Positions 6,323-12,088 of a DNA stretch of 16,704 bases are shown here, one piece after another (the stretch's first letter is position 1; every line of letters starts with the position of its first letter). Source of the stretch: Planctomycetota bacterium (lineage in GTDB: Bacteria; Planctomycetota; Planctomycetia; Pirellulales; Pirellulaceae). The position numbers were made by a program, and so were the translations under genes. The notes below the pieces were generated by a model, which was not told the DNA's origin, did no database searches, and saw nothing but the letters and a program-made list of their open reading frames with translations. The stretch spans positions 1 through 16,704 of the forward strand of contig JAHWKS010000012.1 of NCBI GenBank assembly GCA_019347795.1. The letters are read 5' to 3'.

Positions 6323-7420
6323 TCACGGCTGCCGTGCGGCGCCTTCGCGCCAGAAGGGTTTGCGGCGCATTTGGCGGCGGCGGAGCGCGACGACGCAGAT
6401 CTCTTGCCGGTTATAGGAGAGCTGCCGCGCGCGGACGTACTCGAAGCCCCAGCTCCGCACCCGCTCCAGGTACTCGGGTATCTGCTCGGCCAGGTCCCAC
6501 TCCATCAGCTTGAGCGTCAGCAGCAGGCCGCGAAAGTTTGTGTCGCGGTGCGTGACGATGTGCTCCACGGTCTCCAGCGTGTAGGACGGGGCGACGTTCA
6601 AATCGGCCGTGAGCCAGTGCATCCCGCGGAATGTGCGCCGCTTGAGGTCTTTGCTGCGGGCGCGGAGGTGCGTGAAGTTCTCCCGCTCTAAAACCTCGGG
6701 CGCCATCTCGGCCGGATCGATGCCCGTCACCGTGCACCCGCGGTCGAGCAGCGTCTGGCACGAGCCGCCGGGCGAACTTCCCAGCTCGACGCAGTGATCG
6801 CCGGGCGAGATCGGCAATCGCGACCACGCCAGCGCCTCCGCCATCTTCAAGTAGGCCCGAGAGACCGCATCCTCCGGCGTCTGAAGCGAATAGACGCCTC
6901 CCGGCCAGCGCGACGGCGGGGCCGAGGCGCGATGCCAGCCGATCCACCAGGCGCTGGGCTCGACGAGCACAACGTCGAGAATGCGTTGTCCCGACTTCGC
7001 GAGATGGTTCACGGTGGGCGTAATCTCGCCCGCGGCCTCCGCGATTTGCTGCCCCACCTCCTCGGCCAGCGGCGTCACGCCCGGCTCAAAGCCGCGATCG
7101 CCGGGCAGCGCCGCATCCCGCTCCCAAACGTGCAGGTGCGCTCGTGCGGCGTGGGGCGCCTCTTTCGCGACGTGCCAGGCTTCGCGGATCATCGTCTCCG
7201 CGTCGGTTCCCTCCACGCGGCCGAGCGAGAAGCCGTAGGTGCGGGCGAAGACGCTGCCGAGGTCGAAGTCGTCCGCCAGTTTCGCATCGCTGGGAATCTT
7301 AAACGTGACGAAACCCGGCCGCGAAAACGCAAAGCGAAGCTCCGGCCGGAGGCGCGCAATCTCGGCCTTCAGCACCGCCTCGGCGCCGCGCTGACAGACG
7401 GTAAAGAGAAAGTCGGACAC
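6323..7420 (-). CDS. rlmM: RlmM-type 23S rRNA 2'-O-ribose methyltransferase
   Basis: From the GTG at 7420 the product is 365 residues, matching the 366 of E. coli RlmM, which methylates C2498 of 23S rRNA with SAM. The N-terminal ~170 residues correspond to the THUMP-like region. The Rossmann domain follows with 'SRAYLKMAEAL' (188-198), SAM motif 'VELGSSPGGSCQTLLDRG' (211-228), 'GIDPAEM', 'TADLNV', 'LLLTLKLMEWD' and 'ARQLSYNRQEICVVALRRR'. These give the catalytic K192-D273-K304-E340 tetrad of RrmJ/FtsJ-fold 2'-O-methyltransferases, and the last motif parallels ARQLYHDREEVTVHVRR in E. coli. Upstream starts exist in frame (ATG 7456, TTG 7504), but their codons are encoded by palindromic repeats and have no homologous counterpart, so GTG 7420 is preferred even though its ribosome-binding site (ACGGGA) is weak. 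The family is sure; the target base is inferred from homology. Confidence 0.85.
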   Translation of the reverse strand: MSDFLFTVCQRGAEAVLKAEIARLRPELRFAFSRPGFVTFKIPSDAKLADDFDLGSVFARTYGFSLGRVEGTDAETMIREAWHVAKEAPHAARAHLHVWERDAALPGDRGFEPGVTPLAEEVGQQIAEAAGEITPTVNHLAKSGQRILDVVLVEPSAWWIGWHRASAPPSRWPGGVYSLQTPEDAVSRAYLKMAEALAWSRLPISPGDHCVELGSSPGGSCQTLLDRGCTVTGIDPAEMAPEVLERENFTHLRARSKDLKRRTFRGMHWLTADLNVAPSYTLETVEHIVTHRDTNFRGLLLTLKLMEWDLAEQIPEYLERVRSWGFEYVRARQLSYNRQEICVVALRRRQMRRKPFWREGAARQP

Positions 7421-7430
7421 GTTCCCGTAG

Positions 7431-7449
7431 AACAGGCGGCTCGCCTGTT
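7431..7449. repeat. AACAGGCG...CGCCTGTT palindrome, copy 2
   Basis: Arms AACAGGCG (7431-7438) and CGCCTGTT (7442-7449) with a 3-base loop, preceded by GTAG. It shares arms and flank with the copy at 2055-2074. It lies just upstream of the GTG start of the RlmM-type gene, so it will be in its mRNA leader and could form a hairpin beside the ribosome-binding site. Confidence 0.6.
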
Positions 7450-7502
7450 TTCGCATTTCGGCTGGGTGGCTGCGGAGCGTAGCAACGCCCCAGCGGCGCC
7501 GC

Positions 7503-7593
7503 AATCAGCCGCGGGGCGCTAGCCCCGGTTCCGACTCCAGGCCACGAAGGTTCAAAGTTCCGAGAACCGGACGCTAGCGCGTCGCGGCTGATT
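7503..7593. repeat. Long imperfect inverted repeat with GCTAGC-centred arms
   Basis: The left arm (7503-7531) starts AATCAGCCGCGGGGCGCTAG and ends CCCCGGTTC. The right arm (7564-7593) is its near-exact reverse complement, starting GAACCGGACGCTAGCG and ending CGCGGCTGATT. The arms differ at only a few central positions and enclose about 32 bases. Each arm also has its own small palindrome around GCTAGC. The element lies between two same-strand genes and overlaps the end of the pectate lyase pseudogene. It looks like a REP- or MITE-like dispersed element; no transposase is nearby. Confidence 0.75.
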
Positions 7594-9051
7594 CGTCGGA
7601 AGGGCTGGCGGCGATGAAGCGGCTGAGTACCTCCACGTTTTCAATAAAGTCGCGCGTCTCGATGATCTCGTTCACTTCGCCTTCGCCGGCGCGGCGGAGC
7701 TCGCCCCGCTCGACCCAGGCGCCGCGCTGGTCCATCCGCTGGACGACTTCCTGCGCCTGCCGGGTGAGACCCGAGGTGAGCCGCGGCACCGGATAGCGAT
7801 CGACTCGCTCGGCGCGTCGGCGCGCCGACTGCGGAGGGCCGGACTCCAGCAGCCGCTGGTAATCGCGCTGGAGGCGATCCACTTTGGAAGTCACTTTGAA
7901 GCCATAGTGCGTCGGCAAGTCGCCGTCGTCATACGTCAGCTCGTACTCCCGCGTGAAGTAGAGCGGCCGGTTCGTCTTCAGCTCGTAAAAGCGGGCGAGC
8001 CCCCCTTGGGCAATTGAGAGTCTTTCAAGTACGCCACCGCCCGCGGGATCGGCGTCAGGAACCGCTCTTCGCCGGTGCGGCGATACAGGTCGAGCAGGAT
8101 AGCCAAAGCCCCTTGCGATTCGCCGCCGGTGATCGACGCCGGCTCGAACTTCCGCGCCCAGGCCGGCTGCATCCGGGCGTTGTACTGCTGCGCCCACGCC
8201 GGCTGCGGGTCGGGCATCTGCGCCAAGATGAGAAAGTCGCCTCCCTTCTCCGCCGCCGCGCGATAGCGGTCGTCGCCGTACACGTCCCACGCCTCGAACA
8301 TCGTGGCGATCATGTCGGCCAGCGTGTTGTCGTTCAGCGTGTAGTAGCCGCGATAATCGGCGCCGGGATACTCCCGCGGCCACGACGCGGGATAATTCGC
8401 CTTCACAACCGGATGCTTCGCCGGATCGGAGGGCGCCTCGAATCTCTGCGGCCAGGCGCCGCCCGGATACTGCGCCGCCAGCAGCCGATCGAGCGCGTAC
8501 CTCGCCGCCTCGTGAATCGCCTCATCGCGAAACTCCAGCGCCTGGTCCACCTGCATGAGGAACCGCAAAGCCGATTGGGTCGTGTCGTCGTCGAGCGTGG
8601 TCGTGTTGCGAAGGCCGCTCGCGTCGCCGTGGGGATGATCGACGCGATAGGCGTATCGCCGCCGGTCTTTCGGATCGAACTCGATGCGATAGTCCCATCC
8701 TCCCGACATAAGCTGCCCCCGCACCAGGGCCTGCGCCGTCCTCCGGGCCGCATCCAGGTACTCGGAGTCCCCGGTCCAGCGATAAACATCCAAGATCGCC
8801 ATCCCGACGCTCGGCGTCCCCGGCGGCTGCACCCACGCCGTGGTGCGCGACGCCTCCCCTTCGCCCTCACGATGCGCCAGGTCCGCGCTGTACCGCCAGA
8901 GATAAGCTCCCTCGATAGAAACCGATTCGTCGAAGAACCGCACTGCCTTGTTGAGCGCCGCCTCCGCTTTCTCCCGCGTGAGCGGCTCCTCGGCAGCGAC
9001 AGGCGATTACAGGCAGATCGCTACTAAGACGGCCAATCGGCGCGGCGACAT
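7574..9051 (-). pseudogene. Pectate lyase (PL10 family) pseudogene: nonsense codon in signal peptide plus -1 frameshift
   Basis: Reading from ATG 9051, which has GGAGG five bases upstream, gives MSPRRLAVLVAICL, then TAA (9007-9009), then SPVAAEEPLTREKAEAALNK in the same frame. A TTA-to-TAA change would restore a perfect signal peptide with cleavage after VAA. The frame continues through 'TLDDDTTQSALRFL' and 'AAQYPGGAWPQRF' to KDSQLPKGG at about 8004, then must shift by -1 at a run of six G (8000-8005) to continue as 'LARFYELKTNRPLYFTREYE' and 'DLPTHYGFKV', both characteristic of the PelA/PL10 pectate lyases, down to a TAG at 7574. The restored protein would be 492 residues, exported and pectin-degrading by beta-elimination. 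A GTG at 8943 could restart translation but without a signal peptide. The last residues (about ESAATR) and the stop come from the adjacent inverted repeat. The heptamer GGGGGGC in the right phase leaves programmed frameshifting open, but the separate stop codon makes decay more likely. Confidence 0.85.
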
Positions 9052-9251
9052 AGGAACCTCCGGATGCATGGCAGGAAATTCAGACAATGGACAATCCCAC
9101 CGTGCGCGACGGCTATCATACGCCCAAACACGAGCATTACCAAGTCGACGGGCGGTCTGCCGGGACGGCACGTGATTTGCGGCATTCTCTTATTTCTTCT
9201 TCACCTTCGAGGCAGCGGACATTGCGCCGCGGTCCGCCGAGCAAAGTTGTG

Positions 9252-10658
9252 ATGTGTCGGAGCAGCTCCGTCCTTGCGATCGCCCTTGTCTTTGGCGCCT
9301 GCACAGGCGCGCGGGCCCAAGATGACGCTCCGGCGCGGGATTCACGGCCCGTGGTGCTGACGGTCGCGCTGGAAGACGAGGCGATCACGCCGGCCACGGT
9401 CCGGTTTCTGGATCGGGCGATCTCGCAAGCCGAGGACCAACGTGCGGAGTGCCTGGTGGTGATTCTCGACACGCCCGGCGGACTGCTCATATCGACCCGG
9501 CGTATCGTGAAGCGGATGATGGCGAGCGAGACGCCGATCGTGGTCTATGTCGCCCCGCCCGGTAGCCGGGCCGCGTCGGCGGGGGTGTTCCTCACGCTGG
9601 CCGCCCACGTGGCGGCGATGGCGCCGAGCACCACCATCGGCGCCGCTCACCCCGTGCAGGTCGGCGGGCTGCCGGTCGGACCGCGGCCGGGCGAGTCCGG
9701 CGACGACGGCGGCGATTCCCAGACGACGATGGAGGGAAAGATCGTCAACGACACCGTGGCCTGGGCGCGGGCGCTGGCCCGGCGCCGCGAGCGCAACGCC
9801 GACTGGGCCGCCGACGCGGTTCTCAAAAGCGACTCGCTGACGGCGTCCGAAGCCGTCGAGAAAGGCGTGGTCGATTTCGTCGCGGACGATCTCGACGAAT
9901 TGCTCGCCAGGCTCGACGGCCGGGAAATCTCCCTGCCGCAACGAAGCGTGACGCTCGAGACCAGAGATGCGCGCGTGGAGCGCATCTCGATGTGGTGGGG
10001 CGAGCGGGTGTTGTCGCTGATCGCCAATCCGAATGTGGCGTTCCTGCTCTTGATGTTCGGCTTCTACGGCATCTTGTTCGAATTGTACAGTCCCGGCTGG
10101 GGCGTGCCGGGCACGCTGGGGGTTGTCTGCATGCTGCTGGGCCTGTTCGGTCTGTCAGTGTTGCCCGTCAACTACCTCGGGCTGGCGTTGATCGCCGTTG
10201 CTTTTGCGCTCCTGACGGCGGAGGTTTTCGTCACCAGTTACGGCGCGCTGGCGGTCGCGGGAACGGCCTGCCTGGTGCTGGGGGCGGTGACGCTCATCGA
10301 TTCGCCCGCGGGCTTCGCGCGCGTTTCCCTGAGCGTGGCGCTGCCGGTGGCGGCGGCCACAGCGGCCATCGTCCTGCTGCTGGTCAGCGGGATCGTCCGC
10401 TCTCACCGCGCGCGCGTCCAGACCGGCGGCGAAGGAATGATCGGCGAACAAGCGCGGGCCGGCGATGCCTTCTCTCGCACGAATGGCGACTATCAAGGAA
10501 GAGTTTTCATCCACGGAGAAACGTGGAGAGCCGTCTCGGGCCAACCGATCGGAGCGGGAGAGGCGTGCCGGGTCCGCGATCGCGAGGGGCTCACCTTAGT
10601 TGTCGAGCCGGCGGGCGAGGACAAACCGGCCAGCCGGCCCGCGGAGCCGGCCGGCTGA
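9252..10658 (+). CDS. NfeD-type membrane-bound serine protease (ClpP-like domain, membrane helices, OB-like tail)
   Basis: 468 residues from ATG 9252, chosen because a signal peptide starts there ([20 protein letters not shown], cleavage near ARA-QDD); the in-frame upstream extension to 9087 reads like non-coding sequence. The ClpP-like domain spans about 34-220: '[18 protein letters not shown]', '[20 protein letters not shown]' with nucleophile S109, '[12 protein letters not shown]', and '[16 protein letters not shown]' with the general-base K163, i.e. the Ser-Lys dyad of 1510-N type proteases. Four or more membrane helices follow at about 262-380, and the cytosolic NfeD OB-fold-like tail starts near 394 ('[10 protein letters not shown]', '[15 protein letters not shown]'). 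These proteases cut the C-terminal hydrophobic part of their partner slipin, and the slipin gene follows 38 bases downstream. Good catalytic residues; substrate inferred from the family. Confidence 0.93.
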   Translation: MCRSSSVLAIALVFGACTGARAQDDAPARDSRPVVLTVALEDEAITPATVRFLDRAISQAEDQRAECLVVILDTPGGLLISTRRIVKRMMASETPIVVYVAPPGSRAASAGVFLTLAAHVAAMAPSTTIGAAHPVQVGGLPVGPRPGESGDDGGDSQTTMEGKIVNDTVAWARALARRRERNADWAADAVLKSDSLTASEAVEKGVVDFVADDLDELLARLDGREISLPQRSVTLETRDARVERISMWWGERVLSLIANPNVAFLLLMFGFYGILFELYSPGWGVPGTLGVVCMLLGLFGLSVLPVNYLGLALIAVAFALLTAEVFVTSYGALAVAGTACLVLGAVTLIDSPAGFARVSLSVALPVAAATAAIVLLLVSGIVRSHRARVQTGGEGMIGEQARAGDAFSRTNGDYQGRVFIHGETWRAVSGQPIGAGEACRVRDREGLTLVVEPAGEDKPASRPAEPAG

Positions 10659-10696
10659 AGCCGCGTCCCACCGGCCCCACCTGGGAGGAAAACACC

Positions 10697-11482
10697 ATGC
10701 CTTCAGCATTGCAATTCATCGGCATCTTTCTCGGCATTCTGGTGCTCTATCTGCTTTCGTGCATCCGCATCCTGTTTGAATACCAGCGGGGCGTGGTATT
10801 CCGGCTGGGGCGGGCCATACCCAAGCCCAAGGGTCCCGGCATCATCCTCGTGTTCTGGCCCATCGACCGCATGACGCGCATCAGCCTGCGGACCCACGTT
10901 CACGATGTGCCGCCGCAGGATGTGATCACCCGCGACAACGTCTCGGTCAAGGTGAACGCCGTGGTCTATTTCCGGGTGGTCGATCCGATGAAGTCGGTCC
11001 TGGAAGTCGAGAACTACACGTTCGCCACCTACCAGCTCTCGCAGACGACGCTTCGCAGCATCGTCGGCCAGGCGCACCTGGATGAGCTTCTGGCGGAGCG
11101 GGACAAGATCAATCAGCGGCTTCAGGAGGTAATCGACGTCCAGTCGGATCCCTGGGGCGTGAAGGTGGGGCTGGTGGAAGTGAAGCACGTCGATCTGCCG
11201 GAGGTCATGCAGCGCGTGATGGCCAGGCAGGCCGAGAGCGAGCGCGAGCGCCGCGCCAAGGTGATCCACGCCGAAGGCGAGTTCCAGGCGGCCGAAAAGC
11301 TCCGCGACGCCGCGACCATCATCGATCAGCAGCCCAAGGCGATGCTGATGCGATTCTTGCAGACCCTGACCGATATCGGCGCCGTGAACAATACGACCAT
11401 CGTCTTCCCGATCCCGATCGACCTCTTCGAGCCGCTCCTCCGCCGCCAGGCGCCGCCGCGCGCGGCCGAGGAAAGGGACTGA
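10697..11482 (+). CDS. Slipin (stomatin/SPFH-family) membrane protein
   Basis: 261 residues, normal for the family. An N-terminal hydrophobic segment (about 5-22, [13 protein letters not shown]) anchors it; the SPFH domain covers about 25-180, with [13 protein letters not shown], '[12 protein letters not shown]', '[20 protein letters not shown]' and '[16 protein letters not shown]'. A charged coiled coil follows ('[20 protein letters not shown]'), then '[20 protein letters not shown]', the hydrophobic C-terminal part that NfeD proteases cleave. GGGAGGAA seven bases upstream supports ATG 10697. It forms an operon with the NfeD-type gene, the conserved stomatin operon partner arrangement, suggesting oligomeric membrane-domain scaffolding and quality control. 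A diverged copy of its last 40 codons lies at 15086-15214. Confidence 0.95.
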   Translation: MPSALQFIGIFLGILVLYLLSCIRILFEYQRGVVFRLGRAIPKPKGPGIILVFWPIDRMTRISLRTHVHDVPPQDVITRDNVSVKVNAVVYFRVVDPMKSVLEVENYTFATYQLSQTTLRSIVGQAHLDELLAERDKINQRLQEVIDVQSDPWGVKVGLVEVKHVDLPEVMQRVMARQAESERERRAKVIHAEGEFQAAEKLRDAATIIDQQPKAMLMRFLQTLTDIGAVNNTTIVFPIPIDLFEPLLRRQAPPRAAEERD

Positions 11483-11495
11483 CGGAGGAAGGAGC

Positions 11496-11687
11496 TTACC
11501 CGTACAGCTCGTTCGCCTTCGCGTGCGTGATCTTCGGGGCGCGGATCCGCTTGCCGGGGCGCTCTTCGCCGTTGGGGTCGATGTAGACGCGCTGGGCGCG
11601 GCCGGGGCGAAGGCCTGAGACGTGGATGTTGAAGATGAAGGCCTCATTCGTCATCGCCCGGAACAAGTGGACGTTGTAGTGGCTCTC
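11496..11687 (-). pseudogene. Coding remnant of unknown family (3' end only)
   Basis: A short open frame bounded upstream by an in-frame TAG (11688-11690). Without invoking a start it reads 'ESHYNVHLFRAMTNEAFIFN' and on to 'RAPKITHAKANELYG' before a TAA at 11496. The first ATG is at 11654 and would leave only 52 residues. The composition is protein-like (alternating strand pattern, IDPNGEERPGKR turn) and no overlapping gene explains it. I do not recognise the family. It ends 13 bases from the slipin stop in convergent orientation. It is either the tail of a lost gene or a very small gene starting at ATG 11654. Confidence 0.35.
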
Positions 11688-11762
11688 CTACCGCGTGCTT
11701 TTCGGCGATTCGCGTGTGGCGCGATCGATGACAGAAGCCCGCTTAGGCACGCGTTGTCACGC

Positions 11763-11906
11763 TCAGAGAACCTTGTGCGCTTTCTTCTTGGGTAACGGGG
11801 ACAACTTGCCCTTCTTTCGCAGCGTCAACAGAAGCCTCAGCAACTGTTCGCCAGATACTTGGCGACCGGTCTCCTTCTGAAACTCCCCGACTTTTTCTGG
11901 TAACAA
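11763..11906 (-). pseudogene. Second coding remnant or tiny gene, unknown family
   Basis: A minus-strand frame ending TGA at 11763 contains 'KVGEFQKETGRQVSGEQLLR' followed by a lysine-rich end ('RKKGKLSPLPKKKAHKVL'). The frame is open back to about 12018 but has no ATG or GTG; TTG at 11906 (G-rich sequence upstream) is the only candidate start and gives 47 residues. The helical, basic sequence looks coded rather than random. It may be the 3' remnant of a DNA- or RNA-binding protein gene; this is a guess from charge only. Confidence 0.22.
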
Positions 11907-12088
11907 TTCCCGCCGCTTTGCGCCGGGCGCGCAGTGATGCCCGTGGATTTGTCTGGCGCTTAGCCCAGAAAAAAAGGGAGGGTGGCTCGACTCAACTTCG
12001 GCGTGTAGGCAGGTTCACAACTCGTTTTGAGTCGCAGACGAATCGGATCGTGTGCGGTGACCAGCAAGACCCGAACGAAGGAGACGTC

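Larger units (their letters stand above)
11483..12088. other. Gene-poor interval between slipin and RTX gene
   Basis: 606 bases without a confident gene. It holds the two minus-strand coding remnants noted separately, an A7 tract at 11969-11975, and an 8-bp perfect inverted repeat CGACTCAA (11988-11995) / TTGAGTCG (12027-12034) about 55 bases before the RTX gene start, which may belong to its regulatory region. No convincing -35/-10 pair was found for the RTX gene. An in-frame rightward extension of the RTX frame to 11918 exists but has no ribosome-binding site. Confidence 0.5.

Noticed and set aside
7421..7504. Upstream start of the RlmM-type gene at TTG 7504 or ATG 7456
   Set aside because: The added residues are encoded by two palindromic repeats, and the protein length from GTG 7420 matches the family almost exactly.
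9087..9251. 5' extension of the NfeD-type gene
   Set aside because: The extra 55 residues precede a good signal peptide and are charged and unstructured; the divergent promoter region is the better explanation.
9992..10696. 5' extension of the slipin frame through the NfeD-type gene
   Set aside because: Out-of-frame reading of the protease gene; ATG 10697 has a strong ribosome-binding site and begins the conserved slipin sequence.
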